A stretch of 64,000 nt of DNA from Methanohalophilus levihalophilus (GTDB lineage Archaea; Halobacteriota; Methanosarcinia; Methanosarcinales; Methanosarcinaceae), in assembly GCF_017874375.1 (NCBI RefSeq), contig NZ_JAGGLK010000002.1:310001-374000 (forward strand). Direction: 5' to 3'. The notes beneath the pieces were generated by a model. That model worked only from the letters and a program-made list of their open reading frames with translations. It was not told the DNA's origin and did no database searches. Below, one piece after another: positions 26,896-36,108 of the stretch; the first letter of the stretch is position 1, and each line of letters starts with the position of its first letter. The position numbers and the translations under genes were made by a program.

Positions 26896-28179
26896 ATGAG
26901 CGACAGTAAGGAAGAGACGGCAGAGCGGGGGAATTATGGGTTTAAGCATCTGTCGGATCCATATGATGTTCAGGAAATGGGGCAGGATGCCGAATTTTCC
27001 AAGTATTTGCTTGACAGGATGAAACAACTCGAATCCCGGAATACGCAGCTTAGAGAGCAGTGCGACCAGATAGAATCCGAAAAACGATACGTTGAAAACC
27101 AGAAACTCAAATATGAACGTGAAGTTCGAAAGCTTAAATCTGAAATTGATCGCCTGAAAACTGTACCTCTCATAGTTGCCAATGTACTGGATATTGTTGA
27201 TGACAATAAGGTGCTGATTAGGAGTAGTACCGGTCCTCACTTCATGGTTGGTGTTTCCCAGTTTATTGAGAATAACCAGCTCGTTCCGGGTGTCAGGGTT
27301 GCATTGAACCAGCAAACACTGGCTATTGTTGATGTACTTCCTTCCTCTGATGAGCCCGACGTAATGGCACTTGAAGTACAGGATGCCCAGGATGTCAGCT
27401 ATGACGATATTGGCGGTCTTGAACCTCAGATACAGGAACTTGTAGAATGTGTGGAATTGCCACTCACAAGGCCTGAATCTTTTGAAAAAATAGGCATTTC
27501 TCCTCCTAAAGGTGTTTTGCTTTATGGTCCACCGGGTACGGGAAAGACCCTTCTTGCAAAAGCTGTAGCCCATAAGACTGATGCTACGTTTATAAGGGTA
27601 GTTGGATCTGAACTTGTCCAGAAATACATTGGTGAAGGTTCCAAACTCGTAAAAGAAGTCTTTGAAATGGCAAGACGTAAAGCTCCAAGTATAATATTCA
27701 TTGATGAGCTGGATGCGATTGCCGCAACAAGACTAAATGATACTAACGGGGCTGATCGCGAAGTCCAGCGAACCCTTATGCAACTACTTGCTGAAATGGA
27801 TGGCTTTAGTAACCGTGGCGAAATCCGTATAATCGGTGCCACCAATCGGCCGGATGTCCTTGATCCAGCAATCATCAGGCCCGGCAGGTTTGACAGGGCA
27901 GTTGAGGTTCCCCTTCCGAATGAACTTTCGAGGAAAACAATCCTGCGCATACACACAAAGGGTATTTCTGTTTCAAAGGATGTTGATTTCGATAAACTCG
28001 CTTCCCTTTCCGAAGGGTCAAGCGGTGCAGATCTCCGGGCAATAGCAATGGAAGCCGGAATGCTTGCAGTTCGTGAAGATCGAAGCTCTGTGACTATGAA
28101 AGATTTCCTTGATGCACTTGACAAAATTACAAAAGTAGGTGAATCCAGGGATGAACAACCTTTCTTTATGTTTGGCTGA
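26896..28179 (+). CDS. pan: Proteasome-activating nucleotidase (PAN)
   Basis: The 427-residue AAA ATPase unfolds substrates for the 20S proteasome. It has an N-terminal coiled coil (about 35-90, [18 protein letters not shown]), an OB domain (about 95-160) and the AAA core ([43 protein letters not shown]). The start is [10 protein letters not shown] at 26896 after GGAG. The C-terminus ends MFG, with Phe where the proteasome-docking HbYX motif has Tyr, which may affect gate opening. A GC hairpin with a T-rich tail follows the stop. Confidence 0.95.
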   Translation: MSDSKEETAERGNYGFKHLSDPYDVQEMGQDAEFSKYLLDRMKQLESRNTQLREQCDQIESEKRYVENQKLKYEREVRKLKSEIDRLKTVPLIVANVLDIVDDNKVLIRSSTGPHFMVGVSQFIENNQLVPGVRVALNQQTLAIVDVLPSSDEPDVMALEVQDAQDVSYDDIGGLEPQIQELVECVELPLTRPESFEKIGISPPKGVLLYGPPGTGKTLLAKAVAHKTDATFIRVVGSELVQKYIGEGSKLVKEVFEMARRKAPSIIFIDELDAIAATRLNDTNGADREVQRTLMQLLAEMDGFSNRGEIRIIGATNRPDVLDPAIIRPGRFDRAVEVPLPNELSRKTILRIHTKGISVSKDVDFDKLASLSEGSSGADLRAIAMEAGMLAVREDRSSVTMKDFLDALDKITKVGESRDEQPFFMFG

Positions 28180-28180
28180 G

Positions 28181-28200
28181 GGAGGTGTTCCTCCTTTTCC
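28181..28200 (+). terminator. Hairpin terminator after PAN
   Basis: GGAGG (28181-28185), loop TGTT and CCTCC (28190-28194) form a short perfect stem followed by T/C-rich sequence. It starts immediately after the PAN stop codon and sits before the DUF99 start, so it may terminate or reduce read-through. Confidence 0.45.
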
Positions 28201-28212
28201 TCTTCTTTTCAC

Positions 28213-28785
28213 GTGAAGCCACAAATTCGTGTCCTTGGTATAGACGACTCTGCACTTATCGGTGACCGGGTTCTTGTTGTAGGTGCATTTTTCAGGGGTG
28301 GCGAGTGGCTTGATGGAGTTGTGTCCGGATATATAACTCGTGATGGTATGGATGCTACTGATTCCCTGATCCAGCTAATAATGGATAGTAAACACCATGA
28401 TCAAATTCGGGTAATCATGCTTGACGGTGTTACTTACGGTGGCTTTAATCCTGTGGACATAGTTGAATTAAGCCAAAAAACCGATTCTGGGGTAATTGTG
28501 CTGATGAGGTCTTTGCCGGATCTTGAACGCATGGGAGCTGCTGCATCACATTTGCCGTTTCCGGAAGAACGAATGAATTTAATCCTGAAGGCGGGTGAAA
28601 TACAGGAAGTAGTTTCAAAAGAGTCTGAAAATCCCGTATTTATTCAGTGTGCAGGAATTGATATGGAGAAAGCAATTGAAATAGTGAAATTAACTGCCAC
28701 CCATAGCAATATTCCGGAACCATTGCGGGTGGCTCACATAATCGCCACCGGCATAGTATGTGGTGAATCCTGCGGAAGGGTTTGA
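28213..28785 (+). CDS. DUF99 family protein
   Basis: The 190-residue protein has the DUF99 pattern: RVLGIDDSAL near the start, GVVSGYITRDGMDATDSL, IMLDGVTYGGFNPVDI and a conserved C-terminus (EPLRVAHIIATGIVCGESCGRV-like, split here at VAHI). The family belongs to an endonuclease V-like fold, but its function is unknown. It begins with GTG at 28213, close behind the hairpin that follows PAN, and converges on glmM. No strong ribosome-binding site is visible. Confidence 0.85.
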   Translation: MKPQIRVLGIDDSALIGDRVLVVGAFFRGGEWLDGVVSGYITRDGMDATDSLIQLIMDSKHHDQIRVIMLDGVTYGGFNPVDIVELSQKTDSGVIVLMRSLPDLERMGAAASHLPFPEERMNLILKAGEIQEVVSKESENPVFIQCAGIDMEKAIEIVKLTATHSNIPEPLRVAHIIATGIVCGESCGRV

Positions 28786-28787
28786 GA

Positions 28788-30131
28788 TTACTTGTTGAAC
28801 CGGTTGACCAGTTCTTCCCCTTCTTTCATAAGCTGGAGGGCACGTTCATCTTTTTCTGCTTCTGCAAAAATCCTGATAATGGGCTCGGTTCCCGAAGGGC
28901 GTATGAGTACCCAACCATCTTCACGCCAGACTTTCAGGCCATCAGTTGTGTCGACGTTGTTTTCTGTTTTCAGGATCTCTTTTTTCACAGATTCCATTGT
29001 TCCTGCAAGATCCTTGCAACGAACCTTCGTCTTGGAGTTACTGTATTTAGGAACATCCGCTGCCATTTCTGAGAGCTTGATTCCTGATGCCATTATTTCA
29101 AGAAGCTTGGCACATACCATTGCTCCGTCACGACAGTATTGGTGTTCAGGGAAAATCAGTCCGCCATTTCCCTCTCCGCCATAAACGGCATCAATTTCCA
29201 TCATTTTCCGGGCAACATTTATGGAGCCCACGGCTGTCCAGACAAGTTCTACGCCATTTTCCTCGGCGATATCAAGCAATCGTTTGGAAGAACTTACAGG
29301 TGTCACAATGGGGCCTTTCTTGTTTTCAAGAATGTGTTTTCCCACCATTGCAAGCAGGATCTCCTCGTCAATAAATGTTCCATTTTCGTCAATGAAAACT
29401 GCCCGGTCTGCATCACCGTCCTGTGCGACACCCATATTGGCCTCATAATTCCTGACGATGTCCGTAAGCTCGCCAAGCACATCGGGTGTTGGTTCGGGGT
29501 TCCTCCAGGGGAACGTGCCATCTGGTTGTGCGTTGATTGTTATTACTTCACATCCAAGGCGTCTCAGTAAAAGAGGTAATGTGAGGGAACCGGCCCCACA
29601 TCCTGTGTCAACTGCAACCCTGAATTTCTTTTGTTTGATGCTTTCGGAATCTACCGCTTTTATTATTCCTCTGATGTAATAGTCATTTGCAGAAAAATCT
29701 TCCCTGAGGTCTCCGGTTTTTTGCCATTCAGCCGGGACAAAGTTCTTCGCAAAATAAATCTTTTCAACTTCCGCTTCACCTTCACGGGAGAATTCAGTTC
29801 CATCACCTGCAATGAGCTTAACTCCGTTGTCTTCCCGGGGGTTGTGGGATGCGGTTATTACAATACCGGCATCGGCGTTATCCCGGACATAATATTGGAC
29901 TGAAGGTGTAGGGGCGGTTCCGATGTCTATTACTTCCAGTCCTGCTGAAAGTGCTCCGGCAATAGCTGCGGATTTTAGCATTTCACCGGATATGCGGGTA
30001 TCCTTGCCTATGGCAACAGTTCCCTCTCCTCCCATGTATTTGCCCAGACTTCTGGCAATATCCATTGCAAGTTGTGGTGTAATTTTTTCGTTAGCCGGAC
30101 CACGTACTCCATTTGTTCCGAAAAGACCCAT
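28788..30131 (-). CDS. glmM: Phosphoglucosamine/phosphohexomutase (GlmM-type)
   Basis: The 447-residue phosphohexomutase has MGLFGTNGVRG at the start, phosphoserine loop ITASHNPREDNG, metal loop QDGDADRAV, sugar loop GGEGNGGLIFPEH and phosphate loop IRPSGTEPIIRI. It interconverts hexosamine (or hexose) 1- and 6-phosphates for glycan and nucleotide-sugar synthesis. Archaeal members can be GlmM or broader phosphomannomutases; substrate choice is not certain. The ATG at 30131 is preferred, 8 bases after GGGAG. Confidence 0.9.
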   Translation of the reverse strand: MGLFGTNGVRGPANEKITPQLAMDIARSLGKYMGGEGTVAIGKDTRISGEMLKSAAIAGALSAGLEVIDIGTAPTPSVQYYVRDNADAGIVITASHNPREDNGVKLIAGDGTEFSREGEAEVEKIYFAKNFVPAEWQKTGDLREDFSANDYYIRGIIKAVDSESIKQKKFRVAVDTGCGAGSLTLPLLLRRLGCEVITINAQPDGTFPWRNPEPTPDVLGELTDIVRNYEANMGVAQDGDADRAVFIDENGTFIDEEILLAMVGKHILENKKGPIVTPVSSSKRLLDIAEENGVELVWTAVGSINVARKMMEIDAVYGGEGNGGLIFPEHQYCRDGAMVCAKLLEIMASGIKLSEMAADVPKYSNSKTKVRCKDLAGTMESVKKEILKTENNVDTTDGLKVWREDGWVLIRPSGTEPIIRIFAEAEKDERALQLMKEGEELVNRFNK

Positions 30132-30234
30132 TTTCATATCTCCCTTCTCTGGTACTGATGTGTTCTATACCTTTTTAGCCTTTTCATACAACATCGCCAA
30201 AGTTTAATATCGTATGAAACCTAACTCGTAAAAC

Positions 30235-30528
30235 ATGATGATGCGAGATGAAGGAAAGCTTGTAATATGGCCTGCAAGCATTGATCGTGCAAGAACCCGC
30301 CATGAGGGTCGCATTATTTCCCGCAAGAGTTCTGTTCAGGACCCCAAACTGGATGAGATTAGCAAAGCTGCACAGTCCCTTGGTTTAAACCCCCGTGTAG
30401 AGGATGATAAAGCATACCCTCGTTCATGGTGGGAAAAAAGTGGAAGGGTAATGGTCGATAAAACTGCTTCCAAAAATACAATTGCAAGAAATATCGCCAA
30501 AACAATTAAAAAAGATCGTGGAAACTGA
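30235..30528 (+). CDS. srp19: Signal recognition particle 19 kDa protein
   Basis: The 97-residue basic protein matches archaeal SRP19: KLVIWPASIDRARTRHEGRI, then SLGLNPRVEDDKAYPRSWWE and a lysine-rich end. It binds 7S RNA and prepares it for SRP54. Three ATG codons in a row make the exact start uncertain by two residues. A TATA-like element (TTTAATATC) about 30 bases upstream suggests a nearly leaderless mRNA. It is divergent from glmM. Confidence 0.96.
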   Translation: MMMRDEGKLVIWPASIDRARTRHEGRIISRKSSVQDPKLDEISKAAQSLGLNPRVEDDKAYPRSWWEKSGRVMVDKTASKNTIARNIAKTIKKDRGN

Positions 30529-30537
30529 CCTTATTTA

Positions 30538-30711
30538 TCAAGGCCATGTTCCAAAATTGGCGCTGAGCAAAAGCACAGCAATGCCGCAAAGTAATCCGAA
30601 TCCAATTATTGCTTTAGGATCGAGATGAATTGCCCTCTTATCAGCATCATAATAACGCATAAGACCGGCAGATGACATCAATCCACTGCCGCCCTGGTTC
30701 TTTTTTGCCAT
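30538..30711 (-). CDS. secG: Preprotein translocase subunit Sec61-beta (SecG)
   Basis: A 57-residue gene read by hand on the minus strand from ATG at 30711 to TGA at 30538. It starts MAKKNQGGSG, then LMSSAGLMRYYDADKR, which is the conserved Sec61-beta motif. One transmembrane helix at the C-terminus (AIIGFGLLCGIAVLLLS) ends in a short tail. It is the third component of the SecYE translocon. A GGAG Shine-Dalgarno lies just upstream. It converges on srp19, another protein-export gene. Confidence 0.92.
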   Translation of the reverse strand: MAKKNQGGSGLMSSAGLMRYYDADKRAIHLDPKAIIGFGLLCGIAVLLLSANFGTWP

Positions 30712-30795
30712 ATTAAGTACTCCTTTGTGTTTCTGATACCTTCATGTATTCCCATGGTTTAAAGATTTTGCCCTGAATAATCCTTGATTTTACTC

Positions 30796-31815
30796 TCAGG
30801 ATCTGACTTCATCCAGCAGGAAAGGTGGTTTGAAAATACCTCTTTCTGTAATTACCGCGTCAATGTATTCCATTGGCGTGGCATCAAACGCCGGATTGTA
30901 AACCGGCACATCTTCAGGAGCTATTTGCTGTCCGCGGAAATATCTCAGCTCGTCAGGATTTCTCTGTTCAATTTTGACACTACCTTCCCAGCCGTTGAAA
31001 TCAAATGTTGAAATAGGTGCTGCTACAAAAAACGGAATTTCATGTTCTCGGGCAATAATTGCATGATTGTATGTGCCAATCTTGTTAAAAACAGCGTCTT
31101 CTGTAATGCGATCTGCTCCTACAATAACCTTGTCTACCATTTCATTGCGCATCACATGGCCACTCATGGAATCTGCGATCAGCGTCACCGGGATGTTGTC
31201 CTGCATGAGCTCCCATGTGGTTAATCGTCCTCCCTGGTTCAGGGGCCGGGTTTCACATGCAATTACCTTGATGTCCTTTCCTTCCTGCACTGCAGATCTG
31301 ATTACTCCAAGGGCAGTTCCCCAGTCCACGCACGCAAGCTTTCCGGCATTGCAATGTGTCATCACGGTGTCCCCGTCTTTAAGAAGGGATGCACCATATT
31401 TCCCAAGTCTTTTATTGATTTCCACATCTTCATCTGCAATTCTTTTTGCTTCGGAAAGCGCAATATCATGCATTCCGTCCAGATCATAGGCCTCAGAAGT
31501 GGCTTTTATAACCCGGTACATTCCCCATTCAAGATTAATCGCAGTTGGACGGGTCGACTTGATAATCTTGCCTGCTCCCTTAAGGTCTTCAAGCAGCTTT
31601 TCCATTGTTTGCGCACTGCTCAGTTTAGAAGCAAGTGCAATACCGAATGCTCCTGCAGCTGCCAGTGCCGGTGCTCCCCTTACACGAAGGGATTTGATAG
31701 CTTCACAAAGGGAGGCCAGATTGTCACATTCGATGACCTTGTACTCTGTAGGTAACAGGGTCTGGTCAATCATCATGATGCTCCCCCGCTCATCATTCCA
31801 TTCTATGGTTCTCAT
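30796..31815 (-). CDS. mtnA: Methylthioribose-1-phosphate isomerase / aIF2B-family isomerase
   Basis: The 339-residue protein of the eIF2B-related isomerase family shows SLRVRGAPALAAAGAFG, the catalytic Cys region THCNAGKLACVDWGTALGV, the Asp-containing IVGADRITEDAVFNKIGTYN and AAPISTFD. It isomerises 5-methylthioribose-1-phosphate to the ribulose form; in some archaea related proteins act on other ribose-1-phosphates. The start is MRTIEWNDE (31815). It is divergent from the HD-domain gene. No other methionine-salvage gene is nearby. Confidence 0.88.
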   Translation of the reverse strand: MRTIEWNDERGSIMMIDQTLLPTEYKVIECDNLASLCEAIKSLRVRGAPALAAAGAFGIALASKLSSAQTMEKLLEDLKGAGKIIKSTRPTAINLEWGMYRVIKATSEAYDLDGMHDIALSEAKRIADEDVEINKRLGKYGASLLKDGDTVMTHCNAGKLACVDWGTALGVIRSAVQEGKDIKVIACETRPLNQGGRLTTWELMQDNIPVTLIADSMSGHVMRNEMVDKVIVGADRITEDAVFNKIGTYNHAIIAREHEIPFFVAAPISTFDFNGWEGSVKIEQRNPDELRYFRGQQIAPEDVPVYNPAFDATPMEYIDAVITERGIFKPPFLLDEVRS

Positions 31816-31874
31816 TGTAATCACTTAAACAGGAATATATTGTCTTAATACAGGCATTCAAGATATTTCGCAAC

Positions 31875-31885
31875 TTTATATATAT
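31875..31885 (+). promoter_or_regulatory. TATA box of the HD-domain gene
   Basis: TTTATATATAT lies 32 bases before the ATG at 31907. Initiation about 27 bases from its start would put the 5' end near 31902, so the mRNA is probably leaderless. Confidence 0.6.
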
Positions 31886-31906
31886 CTTCCACTCTAATAC
31901 TTTCGC

Positions 31907-33745
31907 ATGGCCAGTCCCTTTGTGGTTCATGATCCTGTTCACAAGACAATAGTAATCACGCCCCTGCAACAGGGATTGCTCGAGACTCCTCATCTCCAGA
32001 GGCTCAGGGGAATCCAGCAATTGGGGCTTGCAGATGTCGTCTATCCCGGGGCAAACCATACCCGTTTTGAGCATAGTCTGGGTACGATGCATACAGCATC
32101 CCTTTTTGCAAATGTGCTTGCTCTTCCTCCGGATGAAAAAGTAATGGTGGAAATTGCCGGTCTTCTCCATGACGTTGGGCATTCCGCCTTCTCACATGCT
32201 GTTGAGGGGGTTTTACAGCGCAATCCGGCTTTCCAGCCCGAACTGCAGGGGACGCAAATGGGCAGGCATGAGGCATTCACTTCCCATATAATCAAAAACA
32301 TACTTCCCGAAATTGGTGAAATTTCAAGACTTGTGAAATAGGAAATAGGGGCAGATCCACACGCATTTTTTGCAGCAATCTCAAAAATAGCTGTAGGCCA
32401 GACTGAAGGTCTCGATAAACCATATCTTGCACAACTAATCTCTGGGGATATTGATGCAGACCGAATTGATTTTCTTCTGCGTGATTCTTATCATACGGGT
32501 ATTTCCCTGGGGTTGATTGATCTTGATCAGATTTTGCAGAGTCTTAGCATCAAAGATGGCAATATTGTGCTTGGTTTTGGTGACGGATGTAGTTATGACG
32601 AGGATATGGCTTTAACTGCTGCAGAATCAATGCTCATTGCCCGCTCTCATCACTATAATGCTATTATTCATCATCCTCATCTCCAGTCCGCACGGACAAT
32701 GCTTTTGCGCTGTCTTGAGAATGCCCTTCAGAATATGGCTAAGGCAGAAGGGGATGACAATGTAATCTCCAGTATAGAGGAGTTTTTTATTTCCTACAGG
32801 GATGCGGATCTTCTAGCCTTTGTTCGGAAATGGGGGGATGCAAAATCTTCCAAACTCATTGATTCACTCCTTGAAGGGAATGTTTACGAACCCGTTTTCC
32901 GGTTTAACCAGAAAACCCTGTCCCCGTCTACAAGAATGACGCTTTCTACAATTGCAAGGCATGGTGTTGCCTGCAAAATGTTTGAAACCGAATTGGAAAA
33001 ACGTCTTGGTGATGTATTTGTAAACCTGGATGTTGCATCAGGAGTTCCCAAAACCACCCGAGTCTTTGTGGGTGAGGGGGATAGTTTCTTTTATGATGAA
33101 TCCGCACTCGCAGGTGGACTTGTCAGGGCCATTTCCCGACAACTTTCTCTTACAGCTTTTGCTCACAGGGATGTGGCCACTTGCAGGGATGGTGAGGAAG
33201 CCCGGATGATGATGAAAGATACTGTCGATGAATTATCTCCGCGTTTGCTTGGTTTCATAAGGCAGGGCCAATATCTTCCCATCGAAGGAATAATGCTTCT
33301 CTTCTACGCAGTTCACAGCCTGTTCGAGGAAAAAGGAAAGGATTTTGTTTCTATTCCCCGGATAAGAAACATCACCTGGCTTTACAAAACTGTTCGGAAT
33401 TTTGGACAGCATGAAAAATTGAAGTACCTTTTTGACTACAAATTCCATGAAAAGTATGGTTTTCCCTATAGCTATCGGGTTTACGAAGATATACAGGTGC
33501 TTGTTGCTATGGGAATTGTGGATGAAGATCTTCGTTACTACGAAAAGGCAGGTCGTTATCACCAACGCTATGAATATGTGCTTACCGAGCACGGGGTGAC
33601 CTATGGAAAAAATCTTGTAGGGCCTTATCAATATGAATTCAGAGAGATTATTAATATGTTGAAAATGGAAAAACATTCGATACCAAGGGATATTGTAACA
33701 CTGCCCCTCAAGAGATATTTACGCGAAACCGGACTGGAGCCTTGA
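31907..33745 (+). CDS. HD-domain phosphohydrolase (SAMHD1/dGTPase-like) with in-frame amber codon, probably pyrrolysine
   Basis: One frame of 613 codons, interrupted only by TAG at 32339-32341 (codon 145). The N-terminal part has RFEHSLGTMH (His56), LLHDVGHSAFSHA (His88-Asp89) and a leaderless start. After the TAG, homology continues without loss: ADPHAFFAAISKIAVGQTEG, then GDIDADRIDFLLRDSYHTG, the block holding the last Asp ligand of SAMHD1-type enzymes. No ATG, GTG or TTG occurs in frame between the TAG and 32513, so restart would lose that block. With pylTS in the same window, decoding as pyrrolysine is the simplest reading. The C-terminal 350 residues have no clear domain. The stop overlaps the trmI start. 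Confidence 0.85.
32339..32341 (+). other. In-frame TAG, candidate pyrrolysine codon
   Basis: The codon follows CTT GTG AAA and precedes GAA ATA GGG in the HD phosphohydrolase frame. It sits in a loop between the HD helices and the next conserved block, where an unusual residue might be tolerated. No obvious strong hairpin follows it. Confidence 0.75.
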
Positions 33746-34500
33746 TGATGGATGATAATAGGTTAGTTCTTCTCAGGACTCGACACAAAGGGAAGACAAA
33801 AGAGTTTCTTGCACCGGTTTCGAATGCTCCTCATCATTCAGAATTCGGAGTCACTGATCTGAGTGTTCTTTTGGAGGACGAAAATCTGGATGCCGTCACT
33901 TCCCACATGGGGCAGGAGTTCTCTGTGGTATCCCCGCGGTCTCCTGATTTTTTCCGTCACTCAAAACGCACAGGGGCTCCTATGATTCCCAAGGATATTG
34001 GGTTGATAATGGCTCATGCCGGTGTTTGTTCATCGGATAATGTACTTGAAGCAGGGACCGGTTCAGGATCACTGGCTATTTATCTTGGCTTTGTGGCGAA
34101 AAGAGTTCTTAGTTATGAGGTGCGGGAAGAGTTTACCAAAGTTGCCCGGAATAACATCGAGAAAGCAGGTCTTTCAAACGTTGAAGTCCGTTGTGGAGAC
34201 CTTGTGGAAGCGCTTCCTTCGCTATCGGAAGAATTTGATGTCATCATCCTTGATATGGGTGGCTCGGAAAAGGCTGTCAGTGGATGCTTTGAAAAACTGA
34301 AAAAAGGTGGATTCCTTGTAACTTATTCCCCGTTCCTGGAGCAGGCTGCACAAATCCGGGAAGAAATTGACAAACTGGATTTCTTTGATTGCAGGACATA
34401 CGAGTGCTTTGAGCGTGAAATTTCATTTTCATCCAGAGGAACCCGGCCCTCTACAATTCCTGTGGGGCACACAGGATACCTGACTTTTGCAAGGAAATAA
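33745..34500 (+). CDS. trmI: tRNA (adenine-N1)-methyltransferase TrmI-type
   Basis: The 251-residue SAM methyltransferase modifies A57/A58 of archaeal tRNAs. An N-terminal beta domain is followed by the Rossmann core: PRSPDFFRHSKRTGAPMIPK, motif I VLEAGTGSGSLAIYLG, DVIILDMGGSE and a conserved end RPSTIPVGHTGYLTFARK. The ATG at 33745 shares its A with the TGA of the HD gene, so the two are translationally coupled. An in-frame TTG at 33742 is less likely. Confidence 0.9.
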   Translation: MMDDNRLVLLRTRHKGKTKEFLAPVSNAPHHSEFGVTDLSVLLEDENLDAVTSHMGQEFSVVSPRSPDFFRHSKRTGAPMIPKDIGLIMAHAGVCSSDNVLEAGTGSGSLAIYLGFVAKRVLSYEVREEFTKVARNNIEKAGLSNVEVRCGDLVEALPSLSEEFDVIILDMGGSEKAVSGCFEKLKKGGFLVTYSPFLEQAAQIREEIDKLDFFDCRTYECFEREISFSSRGTRPSTIPVGHTGYLTFARK

Positions 34501-34635
34501 TTTGCTGTTTCAGAACAACTTTATCTGGTTCTTATTGGTAAAAGAGATGTGGGGTGTGTCATTCTTATTCGGCCCAAAAGAAAGTCTATTTGATTAATTT
34601 AATATAGCTGCTGTTCATACACTACCTCGATTAAC

Positions 34636-36108
34636 TTGCCAGAGAACATATTGAAAAAAAGGATCCGGGATCTTGAATCTTTTTTATGCGAAGATCCGAC
34701 TTCCCTCTCTTCAGAGTCACATCGAATAGAGCCTGACCTTGATTTCAGTATGCTGACAAATCCTCTGGGGAATCCTTTTGATTTGTCCGATTCGGGAATA
34801 GATCTTTCAAAGGCTACAAAAAATGTTTTTGAGCGGCTTACTCAGTACCCCGACAACCGCTACAGCGAGTTAAGGGCTTCGATTGCTTCTTTTTTAGGAA
34901 ATACAATTATTCCGGAGCAGGTGATTCCGGGGAACGGTTCCTGTGAACTCCTGAAGCTGGTCCTCGAATGTACTGTGGATGAGGGTGACAAAGTTGTGAT
35001 TGTCCAACCTGCAATGGATTTATTTGAAAAATATTGCAGTATCCACGGGGCAGAGATCATGCACCTGATGGGCGAAGATCTCCGGGACATCAATGATTCT
35101 CTCCTTAAAGATACAAAGATCGTGTTTCTTTCCAACCCCTCTGATGTTTCCGGAAAATTGATGGAAACTGCTAAACTCAACAAACTCTCGGAATTATGCA
35201 GTCAAAACGGCACTCTTCTTTTCGTAAATGAGAGCTGCATTGATTTTGCTGATAATTCTGCAAGCGTAATCTCACTTACTAATTCCAGTAATCATCTTTT
35301 TGTGCTTCGCTCCTTTGAAACAGTGTTTGCAATTCCGGGAATCAGGATTGGATTTGGCTTAACATCTCCAAAAATGGCTGAAAAACTTAATTCTGCAAGG
35401 CTTTCGTGGAATCTGGGTGTTGTATCTGAAAAAGCTGCTATTTCACTAATGAAAAGAGATGATCTTTCCAATAATTACCTTGCAAAATCCCGGGAATACA
35501 TTTCCGAGAATCGGGAATATCTTGCAACCCGGCTCGACAAGATTCGCAAATTTAACGTGTTGCCGGGAGATGCTCACTACGTGCTTGTGGATGTGAGTGC
35601 TTCTTCAATAGATTCGACGGAACTCACAAACCGCCTCCTTAATGCTGGAATAAAAGTAATGGATTGTTCCTGTTTTTATTCAATGGGGAAGGATTTTATC
35701 CGTGTTTCAGTTCGTTCAAAAGAAGATACTGACAGTCTTGTCAGGGAAATTGGTGTTGCAGTAGTGGATTCTGCACGTGACAAAGCCATGAGGGAACTTG
35801 AAGCTTCTTTGTTATCTCCGGATTTTTCAGCTACAGGTCCCAACAAGGAATGCCCTTATTATCCATGTCATTTCCAGGGTCAGGACTGTACATTCTGCTT
35901 CTGCCCATTTTACCCATGCGGGGATGAAAGAACAGGTGGTAAATGGGTTGAACGCTCCAGTGGAGGAAAGGTCTGGAGTTGCGAAAAATGCGATATTGTG
36001 CATCATCTTGAAACAGCAGAAAAACTGGTTTTTGAGCTAAAAGGGGATTCTCCGATGGAAGAGAAACTTAAGAAAGCGTGGAAAAAGGTGGTGGATCCGC
36101 TTCTATGA
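34636..36108 (+). CDS. CobD paralogue lacking the PLP lysine, with intact Cys-rich C-terminal domain
   Basis: The 490-residue protein is colinear with the CobD at 13871 from residue 1, which supports the TTG start at 34636. The Schiff-base Lys codon 229 is ACA (Thr, RSFETVFA), the PLP Asp at codon 198 is Asn (LFVNESC), NPNNPTG is NPSDVSG, PTFAEY is PAMDLF and GNGSTE is GNGSCE, so it cannot be a normal PLP enzyme. The tail keeps all cysteines ([27 protein letters not shown]). It leads the cobamide operon and overlaps cbiB by 4 bases. It may retain only a threonine kinase or partner role. Confidence 0.85.
   Translation: MPENILKKRIRDLESFLCEDPTSLSSESHRIEPDLDFSMLTNPLGNPFDLSDSGIDLSKATKNVFERLTQYPDNRYSELRASIASFLGNTIIPEQVIPGNGSCELLKLVLECTVDEGDKVVIVQPAMDLFEKYCSIHGAEIMHLMGEDLRDINDSLLKDTKIVFLSNPSDVSGKLMETAKLNKLSELCSQNGTLLFVNESCIDFADNSASVISLTNSSNHLFVLRSFETVFAIPGIRIGFGLTSPKMAEKLNSARLSWNLGVVSEKAAISLMKRDDLSNNYLAKSREYISENREYLATRLDKIRKFNVLPGDAHYVLVDVSASSIDSTELTNRLLNAGIKVMDCSCFYSMGKDFIRVSVRSKEDTDSLVREIGVAVVDSARDKAMRELEASLLSPDFSATGPNKECPYYPCHFQGQDCTFCFCPFYPCGDERTGGKWVERSSGGKVWSCEKCDIVHHLETAEKLVFELKGDSPMEEKLKKAWKKVVDPLL

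Noticed and set aside
26875-28124. Two long minus-strand frames opposite PAN
   Set aside because: Both are shadows of the conserved AAA gene and have no promoter, ribosome-binding site or recognisable domain.
32513-33745. A separate 410-residue gene beginning with TTG
   Set aside because: It is the same frame as the HD protein, upstream codons continue the family motifs back to the TAG at 32339, and TTG 32513 has no ribosome-binding site. It is the 3' part of one amber-containing gene.
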